Shown here in pieces: positions 25,390 to 35,270 of a stretch of 64,000 nt of DNA. Where the stretch lies: the NCBI GenBank assembly GCA_965153355.1, contig OZ231128.1, positions 27,776,001 to 27,840,000 of the forward strand. Reading direction: 5' to 3'. The notes beneath the pieces were generated by a model. It did no database searches, was not told the origin of the DNA, and was given only the letters and a program-made list of their open reading frames with translations. The translations under genes were made by a program, and so were the position numbers. The stretch's first letter is position 1. Each line of letters opens with the position of its first letter. The stretch is from Flaccisagitta enflata. Its lineage: Eukaryota > Chaetognatha > Sagittoidea > Aphragmophora.

Positions 25390-25455
25390 TTTAGTCGCGC
25401 ACAAGCGACTCTATAAGAGGCTCAGTCCATTCGTTGGTCCGTACGTCTGTAAGAA
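25389..25455 (-). repeat. Family A 3'-end fragment
   Basis: TTTTAGTCGC...GCGACTCTATAAGAGGCT followed by GTCCATTCGTTGGTCCG; the distal half is missing. Confidence 0.72.
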
Positions 25456-25642
25456 AGAGTCGAAAGTTGACATAACAAGTGACGCGGGGTCACAATTAGA
25501 GGTCGACCGAAGGTTCGGTTCGGTACTGACCTACTGACCCTCACCCACCTTCAGCCTCCGGTTCGGCTTTGGTTTTGAAAGTGCCAGTAGGTAGTAGAAA
25601 TGTCAGTATGTAGTAGGTAGAAGGTTCAAAATTGAATTTAGG

Positions 25643-25643
<1 letters not shown>

Positions 25644-25741
<98 letters not shown>

Positions 25742-25745
25742 AAAA
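25644..25745. repeat. (GA)n microsatellite
   Basis: GA array decaying to GAAA units. Confidence 0.95.
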
Positions 25746-25852
25746 GAGAAAAAAGAAAGTGAAAGACAAAAAAACAGAGAGAGAATAAAAAAGACAGAGA
25801 GAAATGATAACAATATAAAAATCATTTATAAAAAAAAACATAAGGACCACTG

Positions 25853-25940
25853 TTTTTAGTTGCTATCATGCGACTCTACAACCTGCTATGTCCATTGGTC
25901 GGTTGGTCGGTTAGTTGGTTGGTCGGTCAGTTGGTTACAT
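25853..25940 (-). repeat. Family A 3'-end fragment
   Basis: TTTTTAGTTGCTATCATGCG, ACTCTACAACCTGCTATGTCC, then a GGTCGGTTGGTC run. Confidence 0.7.
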
Positions 25941-26545
25941 TTTACTTTTTTTTATCATTTTTTTTCTTTGAATCTACTGTTCTTGCCTTAATGGTCTCGT
26001 GACCTTAAAAATTAAACAAAGAAATAAAGATATAGAAAGTAAAAGAATGAAAAAAATTGCTAAGAAAAAAAAATATTTAGGATTGAGGCAAGATGAACAG
26101 GTATGCAAGAAGACAGACAAGTTCACAGCCAGACAGACTAATGGACAGCATTAAAAGATATGCCTTGCAATAGGTATTGACCAAAGGTTAATATTGGTAC
26201 TATCCTATTGGATAGAGCACTTCTTCTACCTTGGAACCAAAGTCAAAGTTGCTATCCAATTTTGATCTTGTATATATATTATTTTTTTTAAACAAACTAC
26301 AAAAATAGAAGTTAAGTGAAAAATGAAAGAAACAAAAAAAAGAAGACAGAAGAAAAAAAATTTAATTGAATCTTTAATTTTTTTTATAAATTTTTTTTTT
26401 TGCTTTCCTTGATTATAGAATAAAAGTAACTTCAAACTTCGGTTTCTGAATTCGGTAACCTTCGGTTTCGTTTTCGATAATCTAGTCATTGTCAACTTTG
26501 GCTTCGGTTTGGCTTCGGTTAACCTACCTTCGGTCGACCTCTAGT
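25941..26545. other. Unassigned AT-rich DNA
   Basis: A/T-runs and low complexity. CTTCGGTTTCGG-type hexamer echoes occur at 26437-26535 and again at 25508-25575. No gene was recognised. Confidence 0.4.
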
Positions 26546-26549
26546 CACA

Positions 26550-26737
26550 ATATCGTTGCGGACGGGTGGGCAGGGGCATCCTACCCCCATCCATACCCCA
26601 TGCCCCTCTCACATACACAAAAAACCATCTAAAATGCTCAATTATGCACTTTTCGACTAGTGTCCACGGACTGACAGACCAACCAACCAACGGACGGACA
26701 AAACGTCTCATAGAGTTGCGTGGCCGCAACTAAGAAA
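26550..26737 (+). repeat. Family A short repeat, GTTGCG subtype, 5'-truncated
   Basis: GTTGCGGACGGGTGGGCAGG, CACTTTTCGACTAG, an ACCAACCAACGGACGGAC run, TCATAGAG, GTTGCGTGGCCGCAAC. The CAAGGCC start is absent. A converging minus-strand fragment (CCTGCCCACCCATCCGCGA) follows at about 26797. Confidence 0.8.
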
Positions 26738-26829
26738 CGCGTGTTTTAGAAGCTTTTTGTGTGTATGTGTGAGGAAAAGGGGGGGTGTTGTGCGCTCCTG
26801 CCCACCCATCCGCGACGATATTGGAACCC

Positions 26830-27300
26830 CACGTTGATTGTTTCTATCATTATTCTAATGAGAAAATACCGTGACTGGAAAATTCCGGACGCAAGCGAGA
26901 GCATTGAGCGCTTTTACAACACAGAGGAGCAATGAACCTTCCGCAGTGAAATAAAAAGGCCAATAAAAACCCGAGATGATTAAATGGTGTTGACCCGGGT
27001 TAAGAGTTGTTGAGATGGAAAATACAGTCGCTCAGTTACGAATTAATGAGCGCAAATTCTGCGCGTTTATGGGTTGTAGTCGGTTTAGTACAGTAAGGTC
27101 TGGTTCGCTCATTTGTTGATTCAATGAAGTTCATGATCCCCCTCTGACTCTGACTCTGAGCAAGGCTGAAATACGTCGATTCCATTTCCTTCAAAAAATT
27201 TCGTTGTGGGTGTACATAATTGATTGACTCTATCTACAACGTAAAGCCTGCACTGTATATGCTCACGGTGCTCACGGTGCTCACACTGCTCACTCGCAAT
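26830..27300. other. Unassigned sequence
   Basis: Contains a short GCTCACGGT/GCTCACACT repeat near 27260. No gene was recognised. Confidence 0.4.
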
Positions 27301-27489
27301 ACTTTAATCAAGTATCAATAATAAAGATGACGGACCGATAGACATAGATAAGGACGACGACGTCAATAGTGACGATGTGGACCACGACGACAACAAGAAC
27401 CGCTGACCAGGATACCAGCGTGGCTGTGCGCGCCGGTCTGACCCATTATCGTTAGCGGCACATGGACTCCGGATAAAGAGGCGCGAAAA

Positions 27490-27547
<58 letters not shown>
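27490..27547. repeat. (GA)n microsatellite
   Basis: Pure GA array. Confidence 0.95.
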
Positions 27548-27552
<5 letters not shown>

Positions 27553-27635
27553 ACACACACCCGGCAGAGATGATGACAAACCCCAGTTGGTTGTCAATAT
27601 AGACGACCGCGAGCCAAGTCTATAAACCATAAAGA

Positions 27636-27910
27636 CTTTTTAGTCGCGTGCACGCGACTCTACACCCCGCTTTGTCGGTCAGTCCGTCCGTCACACTGTA
27701 CTTTTTTATTATACTTTAAGTTATTTCTAGTTATTCTAAGTCATTCTAAGTCATTTTAAGTCACTTAAGTCAATTTGGTCAAAGTAGTCATTTCAGTCAT
27801 TTTAGGTCTTTTCAAGTCATTTAAAGTTGTCTTGAGTCATTTTAAGTCATCTAGAGTCAATAAAAGTCATCTTTAGTTGTTTATGTCTCGCACGCGACTT
27901 ATAGGTGTTG
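27636..27910 (-). repeat. Family A long subtype with AAGTCATTCT internal repeats
   Basis: On the plus strand: TTTTTAGTCGCGTGCACGCGA, CTCTACACCCCGCTTTGTCGG, about ten degenerate TAAGTCATTT decamers, then TCGCACGCGACTTATAGGTG and TTGGCCTTGTTTTT. Both ends carry GTCGCGTG/CACGCGAC arms. The same layout recurs at 58837-59060. Confidence 0.82.
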
Positions 27911-28089
27911 GCCTTGTTTTTCGCCTTGTCGCTTTCGGCTTTTCACACCCGACAAAACGATTTGCAGGAAATCATCCGGAAAATAGTCCAACACCGAAGA
28001 CGACGACGGAAACAAGCAAAAATCGGTTTATATCAGCGGACTATCAAAGGCAACTTACCAGAGCGGATACAAGTCAAATACCATAACTG

Positions 28090-28450
28090 ATTCGTACGCG
28101 CATTAACTAGTCATGAATGTTGTAATGAAAAGGGGCGGCGAATACACACATAAGGCACTAAGTATGCCCTGATACATGATAAAGACCATCAATGGATGAA
28201 AAAAAAAGGCAAGCTAATAATGCTGATTTGTGCAGCAAATAAACAAAAGCAAAAACTCAAAGCTCAAGCCAATTTGACATCCCAACGCTTGTCGTCTTGG
28301 GGAAATAGGCAAAAATGATTTCATGTATGCATGGGGACCAATAATGCCAAAGTCAGCATCCATCTGGTCTCACTACAATGGCGGCAACCAATTCTGATCT
28401 AAAAGCTAGAACAATCAAAAGCTGGAACAATCAAAAGCTGGTGCTTTGAT
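28090..28450. other. Unassigned sequence
   Basis: No repeat or coding feature recognised; AAAAGCTGGAACAATC is repeated near 28405-28440. Confidence 0.4.
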
Positions 28451-28452
28451 GT

Positions 28453-28454
28453 CG

Positions 28455-28504
<50 letters not shown>

Positions 28505-28506
28505 GG
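28453..28506. repeat. (TTG)n microsatellite
   Basis: Pure GTT array. Confidence 0.95.
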
Positions 28507-28530
28507 ATCTCGCCAGACCGTCGCTTCTAT

Positions 28531-29126
28531 TACTATCTTCACAATAGAAATCTTTACACTTTGAAAATAAGTTCATTTATTGATGTGAAAATGGATAATA
28601 ATCGATCATGGAGCCATCAACATTTTGTGTGAGCCCCATTTGACTGAATTACATCGGCCATTTGCCTGGGAAGTGTTTTGAAGCCCTTTTTGAGGTATTT
28701 TGCGGTGATGGCCCTCCAGACCATTCTCGCCATTTTTTTTATCCCCATTCTTCGCTACATTTAGACTTATAGCTTCAGAAAGACTCAACAAATCATTGAA
28801 AAATTAATGACATAAATGAAGCTCTTCGAATTTTCAAGCAGTCTACGCAAACCGCATCTGTCTAGCTCAATGCGCATAGAACTAATTCAATTTGGAGTAA
28901 AATTATATCATTAGAAGATAGTGTGAAAATAGTTAACGCGAAATTGAAATATTTCATTCCAAGTTGAATAACTTTTGAACGCATTGAGTTAGAGAGATGC
29001 GGTTTGCGTAGGTCGCTTGCAAATTTGAAGGGCTTTAATATGGCCACCAATTTTTTTAAGATCGGGCTAATATAACCAGAGATATCAGTTAAAACATGTG
29101 TAAAGATTTCTATTATGAAGATAGTA
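28531..29126 (-). mobile_element. Tc1/mariner-derived non-autonomous element with transposase remnant
   Basis: Terminal inverted repeats begin TACTATCTTCACAATAGAAA and extend about 29 bp with one mismatch (left 28531-28559, right 29098-29126). The flanking TA dinucleotides are at 28531-28532 and 29125-29126. The left third carries a minus-strand transposase C-terminus (separate entry). A second inverted repeat of 32 bp (28843-28874 and 28980-29011, 30 of 32 matching) lies inside and may be a nested smaller element. The structure fits an internally deleted Tc1/mariner transposon. Confidence 0.8.
28617..28742 (-). pseudogene. Tc1/mariner transposase C-terminal fragment
   Basis: Reading the minus strand toward the stop at 28617-28619 gives an ITAKYLKKGFKTLPRQM segment followed by ADVIQSNGAHTKC and stop. 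Tc1-family transposases typically end with a helix of the form LVxSMPRRxxAVIxAxGGHTKY-stop, so the pattern P-R-x-M-x-x-VI-x-x-x-G-x-HTK matches position by position. The DNA-binding and DD34E catalytic parts are absent. It lies inside a TIR-bounded, TA-flanked element, as expected for a decayed copy. The gene is inactive. Confidence 0.7.
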
Positions 29127-29690
29127 CAGGGTGATTTTTTTCAAGTGGGGGAAAGTATTAAGACATCAAATTCTTATTATGCAATTTGAAGATAAACCAA
29201 AATTAGTTTATACTTGCAAATTATTTGACATTTGATATCAAAGAAAGAAAAAATATTTTTGACCAGTTTTGAATTCAATTTAGCATAGTTGACCATTTTC
29301 AATCCATTAAGTTCATATCATTTTTTCACAATAGTGAATTTTTGAATTATGCACAAAAAAACTTATTTTGGTTAAAAAGTTGAATGTCAGTTTACTTTTA
29401 TCACTAATTTGGATATTTTAACTCTGGTTTTTATTCAAAACAGTTTTTTAATAAAATTTTGTAATTTCAGCTTTATCTATATAAGCAATTTCATAAAAAA
29501 ACATTGATTTTCCGGAAATTTTGGGTTTGATTAAAATATTAACAAAATTTGCCAAAAATATTTTTTCTTTTTTGAAAAGTTAAATGTCAAGTAATTTGCC
29601 ACTATAAACTAATTTTAGTTCATCATGAAATGTCATAACTAAAATTTTATGTCTTAATACTTTCCCCCACTTGAAAAAAATCACCCTGTA
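29125..29690. mobile_element. TIR MITE, CAGGGTGATT family
   Basis: Near-perfect TIRs of about 47 bp start TACAGGGTGATTTTTTTCAA at 29125 and mirror at 29644-29690. TA flanks both ends. The interior is AT-rich, partly self-complementary and has no coding capacity. Both boundary TAs are shared with the neighbouring elements. Confidence 0.85.
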
Positions 29691-30295
29691 CTACCCGAAT
29701 TAAAAAAAACGCAAGTTTTTCATAGAAGTGCTTGAATTGGACTATTTTTTTGTTCTAAGCAGCATTATGCATACTGGTTTACTTTATTTGAGCTTCCGTG
29801 CATCATACCTAAGAGTTTCAGCCATCAGAATCATGTTGATGCAGAGAAATAGCCATGCAAAAGTGATATGTATTTTACAAATTTTCGCCTTTGATTATTC
29901 AGATAGATCCATGATGGTTTTGAAGGTTTTTTCATAATAATTCACAGTCGGTGCTTCATTTTTCATCACAAACATTGAGTAACTCAAATATAAGAACTAT
30001 GAAAGCAGACAGCATGAGTAGAACAGTGTCTGATTGCTCATGGCAGTGCGATTACTCCATAATCTTTTTTTTCCAGAACCTTTTTTTTCCTCTTTTTGCA
30101 TTTTGAAATTTTGAATCATGCACCTTCATCTGAGTATAACTTCTAAACGAATAAAGCTACAGATGTGGGATTGCGCTCAAAAGAAAGCCCTTTAAAAATT
30201 CTTTAATTTGGTCACCGACAAATTATATCCCGAATGAACCAAAGGTGCCAAAATCTGCTATAGAAAAACTTGCGTTTTTTTTAATTCGCGTAGTA
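29689..30295. mobile_element. TIR MITE, CTACGCGAATT family
   Basis: TIRs of about 33 bp: the left starts at 29689 with TACTACCCGAATTAAAAA, the right ends at 30295 as the mirror with TACTACGCGAATT. Both reach into an AACGCAAGTTTTTC stretch. TA flanks both sides. A 69-codon frame inside (29728-29937) resembles no known protein and is treated as chance. Confidence 0.82.
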
Positions 30296-30489
30296 TGTGA
30301 ATTACTTAACGTTGGATGTCCTTAGTCTAACAAGTTGGAATGAGCTAACTGTAACAACTCTTTGCCAAATCCTCATCCAAAAATGACCACAGTTAACTCC
30401 AAAACCACTTCAGGCCAAGTCGGACTGGATTGGTTTTCAAATATAACTGCGCAGTGCCCATGCGCTCATTCAATAGGTAGAATCGTTTT

Positions 30490-30801
30490 TTGATGAACTT
30501 CTCAAGATTTGTGATGCCGCTGAAAAAAAAGCTGAAACATCAAATCGTGAGCGTGTTTTTATCAAAACCCTTTTTTGACTGGTCAAAGTACATACCTAAT
30601 GTGGTCAATGATATTTATTCCAAAGTCGAGTCTCATTTCCTTCTAGGCCAGAACATGGTGACATTTTGTCGTTGCCCCTGTCCTGATGGGGTCATTGAGC
30701 AAGAGGCATGCAGATTGGAGATAGACAGCATTGTGTCTTGCATCGAATGGAAATCGATGTGTTTTAGAGGATGTCCTTTTAGGATCCTGATGACATCTTA
30801 A
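30490..30801 (+). other. Orphan open frame, 103 codons, unknown
   Basis: The frame is Cys-rich near its end (CRCPCPDG, CRLEIDSIVSC, CFRGCPF) and free of low-complexity sequence, unlike most frames here. No family was recognised. It ends just before a CT array. It could be an exon remnant or chance. Confidence 0.2.
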
Positions 30802-30823
30802 ATATCCCCCTCCCCATTCCCCA

Positions 30824-30866
30824 TCTCTCGCTCTCGCTCTCTCCCTCTCTCTCTCTCTCACTCTCG

Positions 30867-30929
<63 letters not shown>
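30824..30929. repeat. (CT)n microsatellite with CTCGCT interruptions
   Basis: CTCGCTCTC units change to pure CT. Confidence 0.95.
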
Positions 30930-30932
<3 letters not shown>

Positions 30933-30966
30933 GCCATTGCCTCTTTGATTGAGGCTGTAACCGTTA

Positions 30967-31158
30967 ATGGCGGAGCATATTGATGAGCGGTATTATAGGC
31001 GGTTCCAGTTGGATCCAGCTGGTTTCAGGTTATATGATTTCGATCAACCTGATAAATTGTCTTTCTCCATTGGAGCATTATCCACCTGTCAAGGTATCAA
31101 AGTCAATTTCCATGCAAGAGTAGCGGATGAAATTCAGAACATGAAGTTTAAGAATTGA
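30967..31158 (+). other. Orphan open frame, 63 codons, unknown
   Basis: Begins ATGGCGGAG and reads EHIDERYYRRFQLDPAGF then RLYDFDQPDK; composition is protein-like. There is no recognised domain and no splice partner. A family A-like GGTCGGTCGG run follows at 31208. Low confidence. Confidence 0.25.
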
Positions 31159-31320
31159 TGAACACGCCCATTGCACGCCGATTGCACGCCGATTTACAAT
31201 AGACGATGTTGGTCGGTCGGTCTGTTAGTTGGTCGGTCGGTCTGTTAGATGGTCGGTTGTCACTTTACGTTCCGGATTGGTCTCATTTTATCAACTTATA
31301 CAAATGCGGGCAACCTGGGG

Positions 31321-32754
31321 TCTGTAGCTCAGACGTTCTTTTATGCCCCCATATTCATGGCAGTGGCCAGGTTTGCGATCAAATTGGTACTTGGTGGTAT
31401 TAAAAAGCAATGTCAGGTCTTGTTGAGGATTTTCTACCTTCCCTGGAGTAGCGGTTTTGGTTTTACTACCATGGGTAATAAATGGTTGTTGGGAAAATGT
31501 CCAATTTTGGTCACTTTGACCTCAAATTTAGGCCACTTAAATCAGAAATGAAACTAGAGCCAAGAGCTAACCAGTGGTGCAATCCATGCTTTATCTTTTT
31601 TGTTTAGATTTTAGAGGTTTTAAAGATGGGGCTTGTGAGGGTGCATCATTTGGGAAATTTGATTTCACGTTTTTCACTATATCGCAGCCTTGGATTGACG
31701 AATCTCTAAAAAATTGGTGACCAAATTGAAGAGTTTTTGATGCTCTCACTGATTCTGGAAAAATTTTTAATCGATATGGACCCAGAAAATTTTTATTTAC
31801 TCTCAAAGCAGGTGAAAAAAGTCAAATTTTAATGTCATTTAGGCTATTTCTCTTTGAATAATTAGGCCACTTCCAAACTGAAAACTGACTTAAAATTCAT
31901 GAGCAAATCAAACTACTGCACAAGAGCTATTTAGTGGTGCAATCAGCATGTTTAGATGTTGCTGCATTTATATTTTACAGAACTTCAAAGATACAAGGGT
32001 ATGGTCAAATGATGATATTTCATACCCCTGTATCTTTGAAGTTTTATAAAATCTAAATGCAGCAACATCTGAACATGCCGATTGCACCACTGACTAGCTC
32101 TTGAGCAGCAGTTTGATTTGCTCATGAATTTTAAGTCAATTTTCAGTTTGAAACTGGCCTAATTTTTAAAAAAGAAATAGCCTAAATGACATTAAAATTT
32201 GACTTTTTTCACCTGCTTTGAGAGTAAATAAAATTTTTCTGAGGCCATATCGATCAAAATTTTTTTCCAGAATCAGTGAGAGCATCAAAAACTCTTCAAT
32301 TTGGTCACCAATTTTTTAGAGATTCATCAATCCAAGGCTACGATATAGTGAAAAACGTGAAAATTGTCAAATTTTCCCCAGAATTTCATGATGCAAAAAA
32401 ACGCTCACAAGCCCCATCTTTAAAACCCTCTAAAATCTAAACAAAAAAAGATAAAAACATGCGGATTGCACCACTGGTTAGCTCTTGAGCTCTAGTTTAA
32501 TAATCTCATGGATTTTAGGTTCGATTTTAAAGGCAAAGTGGCCTAGATTTGAGGCCAAAGTGACCAAAACTGGACATTTTCCCAACAACCTCTTATTACC
32601 CATGGTAGTAAAACCAAAACCGCTACTCCAGGGAAGGTAGAAAATCCTCAACAAGACCTGAAATTGCTTTTTAATACCACAAAGTACCAATTTGATCGCG
32701 AACCGAGCCACTGCCATGAATATGGGGGCATAACAGAACGTCTGCTGTAGCTCT
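31321..32754. mobile_element. 1.4-kb palindromic repeat element
   Basis: Two arms of about 690-730 bp are inverted around a short loop near 32004-32020 (CATACCC/GGGTATG). Matching blocks include ATGCCCCCATATTCATGGCA, CTACCTTCCCTGGAGTAGCG, ACCATGGGTAATAA and GAGAGCATCAAAAACTCTTC in both arms. Similar frames (GIKK...LLRIFYLPWSSGF) in both arms are mirror images and differ mainly by replacements, so no protein selection is evident. TIR boundaries and any TSD are not clear. Confidence 0.85.
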
Positions 32755-32819
32755 ATACAATTGATTCATTTAGAAGCAGCGCGCCTGCACAGGTCAAAGT
32801 TGTTTCAGAATTAAGAGCC

Positions 32820-33212
32820 AGTATGGTATTTGAGCTCGAGGCTAGGACTTGAGCTCAAGGCTGATTTGTGCCTTGAGACTGGGATTTTAGCTTAAAGGCT
32901 GGGATTACCGCCTCGAGGCTGGGATTTTAGCCTGGAGACTGAGATTTGAGCCTCAAGGCTGGGATTTGAACTTCAAAGCGGGGATTTGAGCCTCAAAGCT
33001 AGGATTTTGGTCTCGAGACTAGGCTTTGGAAGGAGGAGGTGGGATTTGAGCCCTGAGCCTGGGATTCAAGCTCGAGACTGTGATTTGGGCTTGAGGCTGC
33101 GATTTGAGCGGGCCAGGGGGATTGGAGAAGGAGGAGGAGGAGAAGGAGGAGAGTACATGAGGAGAAATTTCTCCCCAGAGCATAGGTCATTGCCTCTTCG
33201 GCCGCTGCCCAT
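32820..33212. mobile_element. Family B element with a 20-bp GATTTGAGCCTCGAGGCTGG minisatellite
   Basis: About 12 degenerate units of GGGATTTGAGCCTCAAGGCT, then GGAGAAATTTCTCC, CATAGGTCATTG and CCTCTTCGGCCGCTGCCC. The left GGGCAGCGGCCCC end is missing. Confidence 0.75.
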
Positions 33213-33224
33213 GTTTAAAAATAA

Positions 33225-33425
33225 AGAATGTTAAAGAACAGCAAAAATGTTAAAGAATGAAAATTAAGCAAAATAGCCTTTAGAATAATAAAAAGGTTAA
33301 ATTTTAAGAAATGTTAAGAATGTTAAAAATGTTAAAATGTTGAAAAATGTTAAAAAATGTTAAAGAATGTAAAATATTGTTAAAAAAATGTTAGAACATG
33401 TTAAGAAAAGTTAAAAATGATAAAA
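33225..33425. repeat. Degenerate GTTAAAAAT decamer array
   Basis: Units such as ATGTTAAAGA, ATGTTAAAAA and ATGTTGAAAA repeat with a period of about 10-11 bp. Confidence 0.85.
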
Positions 33426-33437
33426 AATTCAAAAATA

Positions 33438-33537
33438 TTTCGACGGATGGGATTTGGACGGCTCGACGGATGACTGATTGACCGAGACAGACCGACAGAC
33501 AGACCAGTGGTGTAGAGTCGTGTACGCACTAAAAATG
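33438..33537 (+). repeat. Family A 3' half
   Basis: CGACGGATGGGATTTGGACGG, an ACAGACCGACAG run, TGTAGAGTCGTGTACGCACTA and AAAAAT; the hairpin is degenerate. Confidence 0.68.
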
Positions 33538-33547
33538 CACGAACGCA

Positions 33548-33611
<64 letters not shown>
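33548..33611. repeat. (CA)n microsatellite
   Basis: Pure CA array about 95 bp upstream of the first calpain exon, in the preceding intron. Confidence 0.95.
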
Positions 33612-33615
<4 letters not shown>

Positions 33616-33706
33616 TACGCTATTTGCGTCACTTATTTATCTATCTATCTGTTCATTTATCTTTTCATTTATTCATTTAGTATTTTGATCATTTATATCT
33701 CGATAG

Positions 33707-33809
33707 GATCGAATGAGTGGAATGCGCTGAGTGACCAACAAAAGGCCAATTCAGGTCTTAGACTGGCAAGAGACGGTGAATTTTGGATGAATATCGACGA
33801 CTTTCACAG
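33707..33809 (+). CDS. Calpain exon, end of the protease core (DGEFWM motif)
   Basis: The acceptor AG is at 33705-33706 and the donor GTAAAG at 33810. The exon is 103 bp, enters in phase 1 and leaves in phase 2. It encodes SNEWNALSDQQKANSGL followed by DGEFWMNIDDF. Calpains (calcium-dependent cytosolic cysteine proteases) carry an S-x-EW...DGEFWMSF-x-DF stretch at this point, in the C-terminal half of the catalytic core after the NPWG/Asn region. The catalytic Cys, His and Asn lie upstream and were not found, so activity cannot be judged. The exon joins in frame to the next one (34336), rebuilding DFHRYFSRVQICNLT. That junction is the main proof that both are real. Confidence 0.85.
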
Positions 33810-33896
33810 GTAAAGAGAGAGTTTCGTTGTTGCGGACTTGCAGTTGTTGTTTCTGTTCTCTTTGTTGTTGCTTTTGTTTTTGTTTTTGTGGTTGTT

Positions 33897-33953
<57 letters not shown>

Positions 33954-34335
33954 GCTATTTTCTTTTGTTTTGCTTCGCTGCTATTTTCTGTTTTTGTTGT
34001 TGTTGTTGGTTGTTGTTGTTGGTGTTATTGTTGCTGTTATTGCTGTTGTTATTGTTGTTGTTGTTGCTGTTGTTAATATATTGTTATTGTTGCTGTTGCT
34101 GCTATGCTGTTGCTGTTGTTAAGCTGTTGTTGTTGTTGTTGTTGTTATTGCTGTTGTTATTGTTGTTGCTGTTGCTGTTTTCAGGGCTTTTAGTTATTGC
34201 TTTTGTTGCGGTTGGTGTTGTTGTTGTTTTTGTTAATGTTTTTTTTTGTTATTGTTGTTGGGAAAGTAAGTAAAAAGACATCCATACCAATACTTATCTT
34301 TTCACTTTGTTACATCCAAATTCATGACTCATCAG
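33810..34335 (+). other. Calpain intron filled by an interrupted TTG/CTG microsatellite
   Basis: A phase-2 GT-AG intron separates the two calpain exons. Positions about 33835-34262 are almost entirely TTG with CTG, TTT and ATT variants, so long poly-Leu, poly-Val and poly-Cys frames appear but have no protein meaning. Confidence 0.75.
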
Positions 34336-34472
34336 ATATTTCTCCCGCGTGCAAATTTGTAATTTGACTGCGGACAACCTGCAAGATGATTCTGATGATG
34401 ATATCGGATGGAAGCTTCAACAATTTCACGGCAGATGGATCAAGGATATCAATGACGGAGGAGCTAACCCAG
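34336..34472 (+). CDS. Calpain exon, core to C2-like domain junction (ICNLT motif)
   Basis: The acceptor AG at 34334-34335 restores the frame from the previous exon (AG|A encodes Arg). The exon encodes YFSRVQICNLTADNL, an acidic DDSDDDIG stretch, and a WKLQQFHGRWIKDINDGGANP segment. Calpains have F-x-R-x-EICNLTPD followed by W...G-x-W-x-x-GxxAGGCRN here. The usual Glu before ICNLT is Gln, and the AGGCRN segment is degenerate (DGGANP). No GT donor occurs between the conserved end and the in-frame stop TAA at 34481, so the best end is a GC donor, CCAG|GCAATG, at 34473. Otherwise the protein stops at 34483, which would mean a truncated or pseudogenised copy. The end is uncertain; the family call is firm. 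Confidence 0.8.
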
Positions 34473-34900
34473 GCAATGCTTAATTTCTACAATCATTGTT
34501 ATCTGTGTCAGTTAAGGTAGAGTGGGGGATTTTGTTCCACTTGTTAAAAACATTTATCATATCAATGATGGAGGAAATAACCCAAGCAATATTAATTACT
34601 TAATGTCCTCAATCATAGATATCTGTGTCTGTTTGGGTATTGTGAGGGATTCTGTTCCACCTGTCATAAACATTTATCATATCAATGATGGAGGAAATAA
34701 CCCAAGCAATATTTATTACTTAATGTCCTCAATCATAGATATCTGTGTCAGTTTGGGTAGAGTGAGGGATTTTGTTCCACCCATTTTCCTGTCAATGATG
34801 GAGAAATTAACCCAGGCAATACTTAATGTCCACAATAATTGTTATCTGTGTCAGTTTGGGTTTTGTGAAGGATTTTGCTCTACTTGTCATAAATATTCAT
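34445..34900. repeat. Tandem repeat of about 110-120 bp derived from the calpain exon tail
   Basis: The sequence ATCAATGAYGGAGGA followed by AACCCA and GCAAT occurs at 34448 (inside the exon) and recurs at about 34561, 34681 and 34791. The units include downstream non-coding sequence with GTTTGGGT and GTTCCACC. The two middle units are nearly identical and exactly 120 bp apart, so the frame stays open across them (145 codons from 34522). The repeat carries the exon's last codons and its putative GC donor. Confidence 0.8.
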
Positions 34901-35079
34901 CAACAAACTTCATTTTTGTATCAAAGGACTGGACAACATTGCAGTATCATTTTTTCTGAATGGTAACAAAAGATGAGGACGCAAAAACTAAAAGAGCTAG
35001 CCAAATTCTGAAAAAAAGCAATATCTTAATTTCATTTGATTCATGAAATATCTGCGAACTCAGTGAATTAATGGTTGTT

Positions 35080-35150
35080 TTTTGTATTGTATTGTACTAT
35101 GGTATCGTATTGTAGTATCATATTCCATTGTATGGTATTGTATTTCATTT
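35080..35150. repeat. Degenerate GTATTGTA pentamer/decamer array
   Basis: TATTGTATTGTACTATGGTAT-type units. Confidence 0.75.
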
Positions 35151-35151
35151 C

Positions 35152-35270
35152 TAGTCGCGTGCGCGGCTGCGCGCGACTCCACGCGTTGGGGTCGTTACTC
35201 TGTCGGTCAGAGGGTTGGTAGGTCGGTACGTTGGTCGGTACGTCACATTCTTACATTTTTGAGTTTTATG
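35152..35270 (-). repeat. Family A copy, GTCGCG subtype, truncated
   Basis: TTTCTAGTCGCGTGCGCG, GCGCGCGACTCCACGCGTTG, then a GGTCGGTACGTTGGTCGGT run. Confidence 0.72.

Noticed and set aside
27320-27640. Possible C-terminal coding exon ending KPQLVVNIDDREPSL-stop
   Set aside because: The frame depends on running through a GA array and no upstream exon or known domain supports it.
31249-31551. 100-codon hydrophobic frame with a mirrored copy at 32478-32717
   Set aside because: It lies in both arms of a palindrome, and differences between the arms are mainly replacements, so it is not under protein selection.
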